Translations under genes and position numbers: made by a program
The notes under the pieces: generated by a model
Database searches by the model: none
The model's input: the letters and a program-made list of their open reading frames with translations, nothing else
What the model was told of the DNA's origin: nothing
Part shown: positions 1 to 8,462 of the stretch, piece after piece
Numbering within the stretch: position 1 is the stretch's first letter
How the letters are laid out: every line of letters starts with the position of its first letter
Assembly (NCBI GenBank): GCA_021840255.1
Contig: JAKBYX010000016.1
Coordinates: 1-43,928 of the forward strand
Direction: 5' to 3'
DNA: 43,928 bases
Source: Nitrospirota bacterium
GTDB taxonomy: Bacteria > Nitrospirota > Thermodesulfovibrionia > Thermodesulfovibrionales > JdFR-88

Positions 1-47
1 AGCTGCGACTTCTTTGCATGCAGATCGATTCCACAGTAAAATGTCAT
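1..47 (-). CDS. IS110-family transposase, N-terminal fragment (runs off the window)
   Basis: Read on the minus strand from an ATG at 47-45, this gives MTFYCGIDLHAKKSQ and then leaves the window. The YxGIDLH block with its first catalytic Asp is the hallmark start of IS110-family DEDD transposases. A near-perfect ribosome-binding site AAAGGAGG lies at 60-53, seven bases before the ATG, which fixes the start. Only 15 residues are visible, so the subgroup (IS110 or IS1111) cannot be decided. The enzyme would be a site-specific recombinase guided by a bridge RNA in studied IS110 members. Confidence 0.72.
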   Translation of the reverse strand, partial: MTFYCGIDLHAKKSQ

Positions 48-121
48 TGCGGCCTCCTTTGAGTGATATTTCCGAATGCGATACGATTATCACATCCAGA
101 GGAGGTCGCTCTCAATAATCA
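1..121 (-). mobile_element. End of an IS110-family insertion sequence
   Basis: The transposase start is only about 75 bp from the point (about 121-124) where the neighbouring HNH reading frame is cut off. I infer that one end of the element lies near 121. The noncoding stretch 48-121 has no long inverted repeat, which is normal for IS110 relatives. It looks too short to hold a full bridge RNA, so the guide would have to be encoded at the other end. The exact boundary cannot be seen without the other end. Confidence 0.5.
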
Positions 122-553
122 TCAAATGGCCCTCAGGTTGGATGGTTCATCGCTGCCACCCATTGATTTATCTATTATATGGCCGATATGGAGCCGTGTT
201 TTCCTCGTAAGGTCATAAGGATGCGGTTCTCCGGCTACAGCGCCGCACATCTGGCAAGTGAACCCATTACGGTCCAGCACGTATGCCCTGGTCTCTTTTG
301 AGATGCCGCGCTCAAAAGCCGCAACCGGCTTTGGGTCCAGCAATAAATATTGTCCGGGTTTCAAATCACTGCGATCATTATGAGTAAGTATCTGGTATCC
401 CTCTTCGGTTCGAAGTTCCCTTACACGCCTTGCCCATTCGCTTATGTTTCCCGATGCTTTACGGAGTTCATTCGACTCCATTACTCGCCCTATATTTGCG
501 AGGAAATACGCACGGAGTTTCGCACGGGCTCCCTTACTGCCTTCCAATGCCAT
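122..553 (-). pseudogene. HNH endonuclease, C-terminally truncated (restriction partner of the methyltransferase)
   Basis: The 143-residue product starts at the ATG at 553-551, one base after the methyltransferase stop (TAG-C-ATG). An upstream TTG start would add four residues that overlap the methyltransferase and is less likely. The middle has RNGFTCQMCG, the first CxxC of a zinc-supported HNH fold, then HIGHIIDKSMGG with the HxxH-type catalytic face, then NLRAI and a stop. In family members the frame continues after NLRA with a second CxxC and the final Asn/His of the HNH motif. Those are missing, so the nuclease should be inactive. The break falls at the inferred IS110 end. Homologues sit next to cytosine methyltransferases as type II restriction enzymes; that role is inferred from family and position. 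Confidence 0.72.
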
Positions 554-554
554 G

Positions 555-1622
555 CTAACCCGCAACCCTGATAAGCCTGGGCCTGCTCAGGCAGGCTCTC
601 AACTGTTCAGCGACCGCCCGCGCAAATGGCGGGGGGAAGGCATTTCCAACTTGGCGGTACATCTGGGTCTTTGTCCCGGCAAATTGCCAGGTATCCTGAA
701 AACCCTGCAACCGGGCAACCATGCGGACAGTAAGCCGTGGAATGCCAGCAAAATCAGCGCTTGGGGCTTCATTAGCTATACCAAGCCCGTCTACACCTAG
801 AACGGCCCACGCCTTCCGTGACCGCGTTGGCCCAAGATCGGGCCCACCATGCTTATGAGAGCCGCCAACAATTGTAGGGGCAATCTCATTAGCTTGTTTA
901 GCCCATGTCTGAGCACCTTTCCAGCCGTTTGCCGCCATTAAATCAAGCAAGGTTTCCCCAACTGTCTTTGGAGGAATATCCGATGGTTGCGGCCATGAGA
1001 AATGCTCAGTTAAATTTTTCTGTACAGCAATAAAAACAACGCGTGGGCGCAATTGAGGAACACCAAAATCAGAGGCATTCATGAGTTTCCAGCCTGGTTC
1101 GTATCCGAGCTTTACAAGCTCTTTTTTGACATAACCCCTGTAATCTTCAAATACTGCACCCATTATGCCCCTTACATTTTCAATCATCACCGCGCGCGGA
1201 CGTATTTGATCTACCAGCCGGATCATAGCCGGGAAGAGGTTTCTTTCGTCCTTCTTCCCAAGCTGCTTTCCTGCAACAGAAAACGGAGGGCACGGCAAAC
1301 CACCCGAAATAATATCGACGCCTTTAAAGTGGGTTCCGTCAAAAGTATTCAGATCTTGCTCAATTACATTCCAACCGGGCCGGTTCAGACGAAGCGTAGC
1401 ACACGCGTGTTTATCTATTTCTAGCAACCCGGCGTGCTCAAGCCCGGCCTGCTCAAGTCCGATTGCCTGGCCGCCTGCGCCGGCACATAACTCCAGCGTG
1501 GTGATTCCGTTGCATTTTTCACTATTGATAGTTCGTCCGGACAAGGCCGTATCCCAAGGATTTTCAGGGCCTTTGGACAACTCCCGAAACAGGAATGTGG
1601 TTGAAAAACTGCGCTTTTTCAT
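555..1622 (-). CDS. DNA (cytosine-5) methyltransferase, Dcm family
   Basis: This 355-residue enzyme should transfer methyl groups from SAM to C5 of cytosine. All core motifs are visible: motif I around LELCAGAGG (residues 44-51), motif IV GGLPCPPFS with the catalytic Cys111, motif VI IENVRG, motif VIII FGVPQLRPR (QxRxR), motif IX RLTVRMVARLQGF and motif X YRQVGNAFPPP. The target-recognition region holds HKHGGPDLGPTR. The recognition sequence cannot be read from this. I chose ATG 1622; a TTG at 1640 is possible. The first 38 residues before motif I are longer than usual and unconserved-looking. Downstream, one base away, is the truncated HNH gene, so this is probably the surviving half of a type II restriction-modification pair. 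Confidence 0.93.
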   Translation of the reverse strand: MKKRSFSTTFLFRELSKGPENPWDTALSGRTINSEKCNGITTLELCAGAGGQAIGLEQAGLEHAGLLEIDKHACATLRLNRPGWNVIEQDLNTFDGTHFKGVDIISGGLPCPPFSVAGKQLGKKDERNLFPAMIRLVDQIRPRAVMIENVRGIMGAVFEDYRGYVKKELVKLGYEPGWKLMNASDFGVPQLRPRVVFIAVQKNLTEHFSWPQPSDIPPKTVGETLLDLMAANGWKGAQTWAKQANEIAPTIVGGSHKHGGPDLGPTRSRKAWAVLGVDGLGIANEAPSADFAGIPRLTVRMVARLQGFQDTWQFAGTKTQMYRQVGNAFPPPFARAVAEQLRACLSRPRLIRVAG

Positions 1623-1757
1623 ATCAATATTTCCCGGCAATAATCATTTGCCCAATGTTCCAAGGGCGGGTTTGCACGGGGTAGCTAGATGTAATTAAAC
1701 CTTTTTAGGAAATAAAAAGCAAGCGGCTTTCCCATGCCCAAAATTCAAAAAATCCAT

Positions 1758-1786
1758 TTTAAAAAGCCCTCCGTTTCTGGTATAAA
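1758..1786 (+). promoter_or_regulatory. Candidate promoter of fmdE, giving a leaderless start
   Basis: An extended -10 TGGTATAAA lies at 1778-1786, with a weak -35 TTTAAA at 1758-1763 and a 17-bp spacer. Transcription would begin about at the fmdE ATG (1793). There is no Shine-Dalgarno sequence between them. Confidence 0.4.
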
Positions 1787-1792
1787 ATCCGT

Positions 1793-2425
1793 ATGGAGAA
1801 AAATTCAGAAAACAAAAATCTCAAAAAGGCCGCGCTGTTTCACGGGCATACCTGCCCCGGGCTTGCCATTGGCGTGCGGGTGGCTGAGCTTGCCCTGGGA
1901 GATATTTTCAGGGGCAGGGCGCAGGACGAGGAGATCGTTGCCATTGTGGAGAACGATTCCTGCGCGGTGGACGCAATACAGCTGCTTACCGGCTGCACCC
2001 TGGGGAAAGGCAACCTCATCCTCAAGGACTACGGGAAGCAGGTTTATACATTCGTAAAGAGGCCCTTTAAAGAAAGTCTTCCGGGTGAGGCTTTGAGGGT
2101 GTCCGTTGATTTCAGAGGCCCGGAGGAGAGCGCCAAGGGAAAAGAGATGTGGCGGAGGTTCTCCGAAGGGGACCGTTCGGAAGAGGTTTTAAAGGCCGTT
2201 CACGCCAGGAGATCGCAAAAAATAAAGGCAATAATAGGGGCGGCGGATGAAGAGCTTTTCACCATCAGGCGGTTAAAAATGAAACCGCCTTGCACGGCAA
2301 GGCTTGTGCCAAGCGTGCGCTGCGAAAAATGCGGAGAAAAAACGATGGAGACTAAAATGGGCCTATTTGGCGGGAAAAAACTCTGCCGCCCCTGTTTTGA
2401 AAAGGAGACATCTTGCAGAAACTGA
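1793..2425 (+). CDS. FmdE-family protein with C-terminal zinc ribbon
   Basis: The 210-residue protein carries HGHTCPG at residues 17-23, the signature of the FmdE family (named after subunit E of formylmethanofuran dehydrogenase). It ends in a zinc ribbon with Cys177, Cys180, Cys198 and Cys201. In bacteria, FmdE proteins occur without the rest of the methanofuran enzyme and bind metals or redox cofactors; their reaction is mostly unknown, and none of the other Fmd subunits is seen here. A second cysteine-rich stretch NDSCAVDAIQ follows the first motif, as in relatives. The gene overlaps argB by 13 bases, so the two are probably co-transcribed. No ribosome-binding site precedes the ATG, but an extended -10 does, which suggests a leaderless message. 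Confidence 0.88.
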   Translation: MEKNSENKNLKKAALFHGHTCPGLAIGVRVAELALGDIFRGRAQDEEIVAIVENDSCAVDAIQLLTGCTLGKGNLILKDYGKQVYTFVKRPFKESLPGEALRVSVDFRGPEESAKGKEMWRRFSEGDRSEEVLKAVHARRSQKIKAIIGAADEELFTIRRLKMKPPCTARLVPSVRCEKCGEKTMETKMGLFGGKKLCRPCFEKETSCRN

Positions 2426-3297
2426 TAGAAAAAGCCAACACGCTTGTAGAGGCGCTGCCTTATATCAAGAATTTCAGCGGGAAAACCTTCGTCATAAAAT
2501 ACGGCGGGGCGGCCCAGATAGACGAAGCCCTTAAAAACGCCTTCGCGCAGGACATAGTCCTCCTTAATTTCATCGGCGTCCACCCGGTTGTGGTCCATGG
2601 CGGGGGCCCCAAGATATCGGCGATGATGAAAAAACTGGGCAAGGAACCCAAGTTCATAAATGGACAGAGGGTGACTGACCAGGAGACGATGGAGATAGTG
2701 GAGATGGTGCTTGGCGGGCTCATAAACAAGGAGATCGTCTCTTTGATAAACAGCCACGGCGGTAAAGCGATAGGGCTTACCGGCAAGGACGGCCCCCTGA
2801 TAAGAGCGGTAAAAAAGGGTGGGAAAGGGAAAAAAACCTCAGGCCGTTCGGAAAAAGCAGTGGAGGCGGACCTGGGGCTTGTCGGGGATGTGACGGAAGT
2901 GAACAAAGACATCCTTTTAAACCTGCAGCGGGAGGACCTCATTACGGTCATCTCCCCCATCGGGGCCGGCCCCGGCGGCGAGGCCCTGAATATTAACGCG
3001 GATTCCGCTGCCTCCGCCGTTGCCTCCGCCCTTCAGGCTGAAAAACTGATACTGCTTACCGATGTGCCTGGAATAATGGAAACCGGGAAGACAATATCAA
3101 CATTGAACGGCAAACGGGCACAGGAGCTGATAAAAAAGGGGATAGTTTCCGGCGGGATGATACCAAAGACGCAGGCCTGCCTGGAAGCACTCCGCGCAGG
3201 CGTCGGCAAGACCCATATCCTTGACGGCAGGGTCCCGCATTGTCTGCTTCTTGAGATATTCACAAATGAAGGGGTGGGGACGGAGATCATTCCATAA
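2413..3297 (+). CDS. argB: Acetylglutamate kinase
   Basis: This is the second step of arginine synthesis: ATP-dependent phosphorylation of N-acetylglutamate. The 294-residue protein shows the amino-acid-kinase fold: KYGG (29-32), HGGGP (62-66), GLTGKDG (121-127), NINADSAA (193-200) and GGMIPK (247-252). About 26 residues precede the first beta strand, including an amphipathic helix. That N-terminal helix is the mark of arginine-inhibited, hexameric forms and is absent from the E. coli dimer, so feedback control by arginine is likely. A basic insertion KKGGKGKKTSGR (134-145) sits before strand GLVGDV. The start is a TTG at 2413, supported by AAAGGAGA at 2400-2407. It overlaps the fmdE end. No other arginine genes are adjacent. 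Confidence 0.95.
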   Translation: MQKLIEKANTLVEALPYIKNFSGKTFVIKYGGAAQIDEALKNAFAQDIVLLNFIGVHPVVVHGGGPKISAMMKKLGKEPKFINGQRVTDQETMEIVEMVLGGLINKEIVSLINSHGGKAIGLTGKDGPLIRAVKKGGKGKKTSGRSEKAVEADLGLVGDVTEVNKDILLNLQREDLITVISPIGAGPGGEALNINADSAASAVASALQAEKLILLTDVPGIMETGKTISTLNGKRAQELIKKGIVSGGMIPKTQACLEALRAGVGKTHILDGRVPHCLLLEIFTNEGVGTEIIP

Positions 3298-3373
3298 TGG
3301 CCCATCCCGGGTTTTTGTTCTTGTTTTGATGCGGGGGGTTTTTATTTTTTAATTTATTTTATTTTAAACACGC

Positions 3374-4225
3374 TCAGGAATTCTGAAAAAGCCAAAACCT
3401 TTCTCCCTCATATTCCTGCCTGTCCCCGTATTTAAAGCCGTCAGGCGCGCCGTCCGCTATCGCTCTTGCGCCCCTGTTTCTAAGCACACCCGGCAGAAAA
3501 TGCAGGACATCCGGGACCAGTTTTCTGAAATTAAGCAAGGCCGATGGCTCCTTTCTGCCCCCCAGGTAGGAATAATCAAAGGCGCCTCCGCAGACTCTGA
3601 AACACGCCAGTCCGTCACGGGATATTATGTCCAGGTAGCAATTGAAATCCTTGCGGGGCTGCATGGCCGCAGGGACGGCTTTTTTGGGCCTGAGCTTGCC
3701 GAAGGAGGGCATGCCCGTTGCGGCGGCAAGCGCTACGCTCGTTATTATCTTCACCGCGCTTGGACCTTCTTGAGGCTTTTCTTCCGCAGGCGCCCGCGCA
3801 TCTTCTTCAAAAAAGCCACCGGCGCAGACAAGGGAAAACCGGTCCCACGGCACAAGTTTGTCCATTCCCCTTGCATAAGGGGTGTCCATCGTGCCGGCCT
3901 CCGGTATTATCAACCCCTCGCTGGAGGGCAACGCTTTTTTTATGACCTTAAGGGTGGGGAATGCCTTGATGCTGGAAGATTGCAGGACAACGGAGCCAAA
4001 CCCGTTTGCGGCAAGTTGCCGGCTAAGCGCCTTGGCCTCATCAACGGAGCCGGTTTTATGCAGGACGCCCCACGCGCGCCTCAGACGAACCGCCGCATCC
4101 TGCACCGTAATGGAAAGCGCGCCGCTTAATATTTTGGCCAGCTCCAGCAACGGGAAACGGCCAGAGGGATCCGGCCTTGCGATAACGAAATATGTTTCTT
4201 TTTCTTTTCCCTTTTCCTCGATCAA
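3374..4225 (-). CDS. Protein of unknown function downstream of serS
   Basis: I do not recognise this 283-residue protein. It is soluble, with no signal peptide or membrane helix that I can see. The N-terminal 110 residues look like one compact domain (YFVIARPDPSGRFPLLE near the start). A linker around 135-190 is rich in Ala, Pro, Glu and Lys. A C-terminal domain follows, with NCYLDIISRDGLACFRVCGG and later DYSYLGGRKEPSALLNFRKL. The start is a TTG at 4225, with a weak GAGG 11 bases upstream; no early ATG exists. The gene begins 22 bases after the serS stop and is probably in its operon. The N-terminal part could be a small regulatory or adaptor domain, but I would not assign a function. Confidence 0.75.
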   Translation of the reverse strand: MIEEKGKEKETYFVIARPDPSGRFPLLELAKILSGALSITVQDAAVRLRRAWGVLHKTGSVDEAKALSRQLAANGFGSVVLQSSSIKAFPTLKVIKKALPSSEGLIIPEAGTMDTPYARGMDKLVPWDRFSLVCAGGFFEEDARAPAEEKPQEGPSAVKIITSVALAAATGMPSFGKLRPKKAVPAAMQPRKDFNCYLDIISRDGLACFRVCGGAFDYSYLGGRKEPSALLNFRKLVPDVLHFLPGVLRNRGARAIADGAPDGFKYGDRQEYEGERFWLFQNS

Positions 4226-4247
4226 CGGAGAAACAACCTCAGGCCCC

Positions 4248-5516
4248 CTACTGCCCTATTTTGTCTATCCCCATATAGGGCCTCAGCGCCTCGGGGATGA
4301 CGATGCTGCCGTCTTTTTGCTGGTAATTCTCAAGTATCGCCACCAGTGTACGACCGATGGCAAGCCCTGAGCCGTTCAGAGTGTGCACGAATTCCGTGCC
4401 TTTCTTTCCTGTTCTCCTGAACCTTATATCCGCCCGCCTTGCCTGGAAATCCTCGAAGTTGGAACACGAAGATATCTCCCGGTATTTACCCTGGCCCGGC
4501 AGCCAGACCTCCAGGTCATAGGTTTTTGCCGATGAGAAGCCCAGGTCCCCGGTGCAAAGCGCCATCACCCTGTATGGGAGCTCCAGCCCGCGAAGGATGT
4601 CCTCTGCATGAGACGTAAGCTTTTCCAGTTCGGCATAGGACTCCTCCGGCCTTGCGAACCTTACCAGTTCCACTTTATTGAATTGGTGCTGCCGTATTAG
4701 CCCCCTTGTGTCTTTTCCGTAGGAACCGGCCTCCCGGCGGAAACAGGGGGTATACGCGGTGTAGCATACGGGAAGCTTTTCCTCTTCGAGTATCTCCCCA
4801 CGATGAATATTTGTCACCGGCACTTCGGCAGTGGGTATCAGGTAATACCCCGGATCGGCTATCTTGAAGAGCTCCGCCTCGAACTTAGGCAGTTGGCCGG
4901 TGCCCGTCATGCTTTCAGAGTTTACCAGTATGGGGGGGAACACCTCAGTGTACCCCTTGGAAGTGTTCGTATTCAGCATATAGTTCATGAGCGCCCGTTC
5001 AAGCCTTGCACCCAATCCCTTCATCAGGGCAAACCTTGCGCCTGCGATCTTCGCCGCACGCTCAAAATCCATGATCCCGTGCATCTCGCCAAGGTCCCAG
5101 TGGTTGAGGGGCTCAAAATCGAATTTTTTGGGCTCGCCCCACTTCCTCGTCTCCACATTGCCGGTCTCATCCTTGCCCTCCGGCACGGAATCATTCGGTA
5201 TATTGGGCAGGATAAGCAAAAAATCCCTGGCCTCCTTGTCCAGCGCCCTCTGGCTTTCCTCAAGCTCCTTTATGCCGTCCGAGACGCCCTTCATCTCCGC
5301 AATGAGGTTTTGGGCATCCTGCTTCTGCTTTTTAAGTCTTGAGACCTCCTCGGAGACCCTGTTTCTTTTCTCCCTGAGCTCATCCAGCCGCCTCAGCGTC
5401 GAGAGCCTGCGCTCTTCGATCTCCATGAATGGGGCCAGGTCTATCTCCATATTGCGTTTTCTGAGCGCCTGGGCTATTTTTTCGGGGTTTTCCCGTACAA
5501 ACCTGGAATCGATCAT
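4248..5516 (-). CDS. serS: Seryl-tRNA synthetase
   Basis: This class II synthetase charges tRNA-Ser and tRNA-Sec with serine. From ATG 5516 the protein has 422 residues, the normal length. Residues 30-105 form the long antiparallel coiled-coil arm that grips the tRNA variable arm. The TAE loop (229-231), motif 2 with [13 protein letters not shown] (258-270) and motif 3 [16 protein letters not shown] (382-397) are all intact. An in-frame ATG at 5537 would add seven residues (MIYYIKT) not usual for the family. Neither ATG has a Shine-Dalgarno sequence; a TGATATATT -10 lies 11 bp before ATG 5516, so the leader is very short or absent. The unknown gene at 3374-4225 follows closely. Confidence 0.96.
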   Translation of the reverse strand: MIDSRFVRENPEKIAQALRKRNMEIDLAPFMEIEERRLSTLRRLDELREKRNRVSEEVSRLKKQKQDAQNLIAEMKGVSDGIKELEESQRALDKEARDFLLILPNIPNDSVPEGKDETGNVETRKWGEPKKFDFEPLNHWDLGEMHGIMDFERAAKIAGARFALMKGLGARLERALMNYMLNTNTSKGYTEVFPPILVNSESMTGTGQLPKFEAELFKIADPGYYLIPTAEVPVTNIHRGEILEEEKLPVCYTAYTPCFRREAGSYGKDTRGLIRQHQFNKVELVRFARPEESYAELEKLTSHAEDILRGLELPYRVMALCTGDLGFSSAKTYDLEVWLPGQGKYREISSCSNFEDFQARRADIRFRRTGKKGTEFVHTLNGSGLAIGRTLVAILENYQQKDGSIVIPEALRPYMGIDKIGQ

Positions 5517-5568
5517 GGTTTTTATATAATATATCATAAGGTTTTCGGAGTTTTGCTTAAAAGTTAAA

Positions 5569-6222
5569 TTGATCGAAGAAAAACTGAAAAATATCTATGC
5601 ACGGCTGTTCGACTCCTTCGGGCCCCAGCACTGGTGGCCCGGAGATACGCCATTTGAGGTGGCGGTGGGCGCGGTGCTTACTCAGAATACAAACTGGGGG
5701 AACGTGGAGAAGGCCATCGCGAACCTGAAAAACGCAAACGCGCTCTGCCCCGTGGCCATGGACAGGATGTCCGAACCCAGGCTTGCCAAGCTGATAAGGC
5801 CCTCCGGCTATTACAATGTAAAGACCGCCAGGCTGAAGGCGCTGATCTCCTTTCTGATAAGGGATTACCAGGGCAACATCCAGAGAATGAAAAAAGGCAA
5901 ACCGCAGGAGCTCCGGAAAAAACTCCTGGGGATAAACGGCATAGGGCAGGAGACGGCAGACTCCATTCTCCTTTACGCCGTGGGTGTCCCGTACTTCGTG
6001 GTGGACGCTTACACCAAAAGGATGTTTTCAAGGCACGGCATTCTTTCGGCTGATTCGGAGTATGAGGATTTCCAGGAGCTCTTCCACAGTAACCTGGCGC
6101 GTGACGCGGGGCTCTATAATGAGTACCACGCCCTTATCGTGAAGACCGGCAAGACGTTCTGCAGGCCTCGCGACCCTCTGTGCGGGGACTGCCCTCTTTC
6201 GGAAAAGGGGCTGCCTATCTGA
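5569..6222 (+). CDS. Endonuclease III-like DNA glycosylase with an incomplete iron-sulfur motif
   Basis: This 217-residue base-excision repair enzyme of the HhH-GPD superfamily has the helix-hairpin-helix [15 protein letters not shown] (119-133) and the catalytic Asp146 in VVDAYTKRM. The lysine that gives E. coli Nth its lyase activity is replaced here (GIGQETA), so a monofunctional glycosylase is likely, as in MagIII-type alkylbase glycosylases. At the C-terminus Cys198, Cys205 and Cys208 have the spacing of the Nth 4Fe-4S loop, but the fourth position (214) is Gly. The cluster may be lost or use another ligand. The start is TTG 5569 without a strong ribosome-binding site, and no nearby ATG exists. 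It is divergent from serS (52 bp) and overlaps the next gene by one base. Confidence 0.85.
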   Translation: MIEEKLKNIYARLFDSFGPQHWWPGDTPFEVAVGAVLTQNTNWGNVEKAIANLKNANALCPVAMDRMSEPRLAKLIRPSGYYNVKTARLKALISFLIRDYQGNIQRMKKGKPQELRKKLLGINGIGQETADSILLYAVGVPYFVVDAYTKRMFSRHGILSADSEYEDFQELFHSNLARDAGLYNEYHALIVKTGKTFCRPRDPLCGDCPLSEKGLPI

Positions 6223-6593
6223 TGGCGAACGCGATCCTGAGGATAGTTGCCACAGCCGTGTCTCTTGCCGCCGCGGTGAACATGGTGAGCGGACTGCGCT
6301 TTGAGGGCAGGTGGTGGACCATGCTCCTGATAGCTATCATATTCGGTTTCGTAAATTCCATAATAAAACCGCTGGTGAAGTTTTTCATGCTGCCTTTTCT
6401 GGTCCTTACCCTTGGGCTCTTCACCTTTGTGATAAACGCCTTCATGCTGGAGCTTACGGCATATCTTTCCCACGCTTTCAAGCTTGGCTTTTATGTGGAG
6501 GGCTTTTGGGCCGCCTTCAAGGGGGCGCTCGTAATAAGCATCGTCAACATGATATTGCAATGGGCCGCCGCCGGGTGGGTAAGGGAACGGTAA
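6222..6593 (+). CDS. Phage-holin-like (DUF360 / 4TM) membrane protein
   Basis: The 123-residue protein has about four hydrophobic helices separated by short polar turns. It has the family features GRWWTMLLIAIIFGFVN and PLVKFFMLPFLVLTLGLFTF. This matches the bacterial 'mycobacterial 4TM phage holin' family (PF04020-type), whose cellular role is unknown despite the name. ATG 6222 shares its A with the stop of the glycosylase gene (TGATG), and AAGGGG lies upstream, so the two are translationally coupled. An upstream GTG-type extension inside the previous gene is unlikely. The pairing with a repair enzyme is probably a matter of operon layout only. Confidence 0.82.
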   Translation: MANAILRIVATAVSLAAAVNMVSGLRFEGRWWTMLLIAIIFGFVNSIIKPLVKFFMLPFLVLTLGLFTFVINAFMLELTAYLSHAFKLGFYVEGFWAAFKGALVISIVNMILQWAAAGWVRER

Positions 6594-6612
6594 GAGAAAA
6601 AGATAAAAATTC

Positions 6613-6658
6613 GCCCTCACCAAAAAAACCCTGTCCATGAGGGAGAGGGTTTTTGGGC
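6613..6658. repeat. Palindromic element / possible bidirectional terminator
   Basis: AAAAACCCT (6624-6632) pairs with AGGGTTTTT (6646-6654), and GCCC (6613-6616) with GGGC (6655-6658). The hairpin has T or A runs on both sides and sits 20-65 bp behind the holin-like gene. It resembles the CCCTCTCCC...GGGAGAGGG palindromes scattered in many bacterial genomes. The rest of the gap up to 6840 shows no gene. Confidence 0.5.
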
Positions 6659-6840
6659 AAAATGGGGGGCGGATGGTGTGAGCACAGGGGTGACCGCGGG
6701 CGCGTCACATGATGCAGCGGCAAACAGGAAGACCCGGCGCGGCATATATCATATTCAGGCAAACAAGGTGAGACGGCGCTTAGCGTAGCGAATACCGTCC
6801 GCCCCATCACGCAAATTCCTGAACAGCCAGATATATTTTT

Positions 6841-8454
6841 TTAAAGAGTTGTCCCGCCCGTAAGGTCGTTAAAGGCGCTGATGGCTGCCATCGTGCCCTG
6901 CGATACGGCCACCGTTATCTGCTTTTCGCTTCCCGTGATGTCGCCGGCCGCATAGATCTGGGGCACCGAAGTCCTCATCTGCTCGTCCACCTTTATATAG
7001 CCGGACGCGTCAAGCTCAAGCCCTATCGACCTTGCCAGCGAGCTTGAGGGCTCATACCCTATGGCTATAAATGCTCCATCCACCTTCATCTCTTTTTCGG
7101 ACGCGTCCTTCAGGTTCTCCACCCTCACCTTTTCCAGCTTGTTGCGGCCCATGAACTCCGCCACCCTCGATTCCCACAACACAGGCAGGTCCCGCTGAAA
7201 GAAGCTCTGCTTGAGCCTGTCTTCAGCCCTCAGGTTTTTTTTGGCGTGTATCAGTGTCACATGCGCGCCAAGTCCGTCAAGGTAAAGGGCATCGGTCACG
7301 GCGGTGTTCCCTCCTCCCACCACAATTACCGTCTTTCCGTCCTTGAAGAGATAACCGTCACAGGTGGCGCAATAGCTTATTCCCCTGCCCGCGAACCTGT
7401 CTTCCCCCGGCACGCCAAGCTTCCTGTAGACGGAACCGGAGGCGATAATAACCGCCTTTGCCCTATAGGGGCCTACGCTTGTAAGGACCTCGAAAAGGCC
7501 ATCCGTCCTTCTTACGTCCTGCACCTCCACCCCCTGCCTTATGCGGGCATACTGGGCCGCCTGGCGGAGCATCATATCCACAAGGGTCCTGCCCGGCACC
7601 GCCTGAAATCCGGGATAGTTCTCGACAACTGGGGTTATGGAGACCTGCCCGCCCACATTGCCCCTTTCAAGCACCAGGCTTTTAAGCCCGCTTCTGCCCG
7701 CGTAGATGGCAGCGGTGAGCCCCGCAGGGCCCGCTCCGGCTATGAGCACATCAACGGTCTCTCCCTCTTTTTCAGCCTTCCCCGCCGCCGGGCCGCCTTT
7801 GCCTTTTTCCGCCGCACTTCCGGCCAAAAGGGAGGAGACGAACTCATCCTCCGTCTCCAGGTAGGACGCCATAAGCTCATCGTTTATATAGGTCTTGGGC
7901 ACGGACATCGCGGCGTATCTTTCCGCGAGGTCCGGGTTTTCGTAAGTCTCCACTATGTCCACCGAGACAAGCCCCGGCTTTTCCACCGCCGCAGCTATCC
8001 CGTAGGCCGCCTCCTGCGGGCAGTAGGGGCAGGTGGGGCTTACAAATATCCTGACGTCCTTGCGCTCTTCGAGCGAAGAGATCCTTTTAATGGCCCCCTG
8101 CGACAAAAATCCCCGCCCGGTGGACGCCATCAGGATGGCCGCAATGAACGAGCGGCCTTCCTCTCCAATGGGTGAACCAGTGTACCGGACGCCGTACTTC
8201 TCCGGGCTTATAAGGAGTGTGGGGAACCTGTCGACGCCGTACTTCCTTGCCGCTTCGTCTTCTGGAGCGTGGAAATACGGCTTTATCCGCTTGTCTATCG
8301 CAGAAACGCTTTTTACCAGGTTGATAAGGGCGTCGCTGAACTGGCTGTTCATACCCTTCTTCGTGAACACATGGAGAGAGACGTCCTCCACAAGGCCCTT
8401 GAAGGCCTCCCTGAGCGTTTCAACGACCTCCGGTGTAAGGATATCTTCTTCCAT
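6841..8454 (-). CDS. AhpF-like fusion: tandem thioredoxin folds plus thioredoxin reductase
   Basis: This 537-residue flavoprotein should pass electrons from NADPH through FAD and a disulfide to a second disulfide and then to a peroxiredoxin or other partner. Residues 1-215 are two thioredoxin folds. The first lacks CxxC and the second has CPYC at 142-145. Residues 232-537 are thioredoxin reductase with GAGPAG (240-245, FAD), the redox CATC (362-365) and GGGNTA (380-385, NADPH). The order equals E. coli AhpF, but the body reads closer to TrxB and no ahpC is near. An Ala/Gly/Lys/Glu linker (212-230) joins the halves. A TATAAT lies 8 bp before the ATG with no Shine-Dalgarno sequence, suggesting a leaderless message. 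The gene stands alone. Confidence 0.92.
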   Translation of the reverse strand: MEEDILTPEVVETLREAFKGLVEDVSLHVFTKKGMNSQFSDALINLVKSVSAIDKRIKPYFHAPEDEAARKYGVDRFPTLLISPEKYGVRYTGSPIGEEGRSFIAAILMASTGRGFLSQGAIKRISSLEERKDVRIFVSPTCPYCPQEAAYGIAAAVEKPGLVSVDIVETYENPDLAERYAAMSVPKTYINDELMASYLETEDEFVSSLLAGSAAEKGKGGPAAGKAEKEGETVDVLIAGAGPAGLTAAIYAGRSGLKSLVLERGNVGGQVSITPVVENYPGFQAVPGRTLVDMMLRQAAQYARIRQGVEVQDVRRTDGLFEVLTSVGPYRAKAVIIASGSVYRKLGVPGEDRFAGRGISYCATCDGYLFKDGKTVIVVGGGNTAVTDALYLDGLGAHVTLIHAKKNLRAEDRLKQSFFQRDLPVLWESRVAEFMGRNKLEKVRVENLKDASEKEMKVDGAFIAIGYEPSSSLARSIGLELDASGYIKVDEQMRTSVPQIYAAGDITGSEKQITVAVSQGTMAAISAFNDLTGGTTL

Positions 8455-8462
8455 TAAAGCTA

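Noticed and set aside
1640-1792. Vsr or second restriction gene next to the methyltransferase
   Set aside because: No frame of useful length or motif in this gap.
7246-8175. 309-codon plus-strand ORF opposite the AhpF-like gene
   Set aside because: Mirror frame of a strongly conserved gene; no motif.
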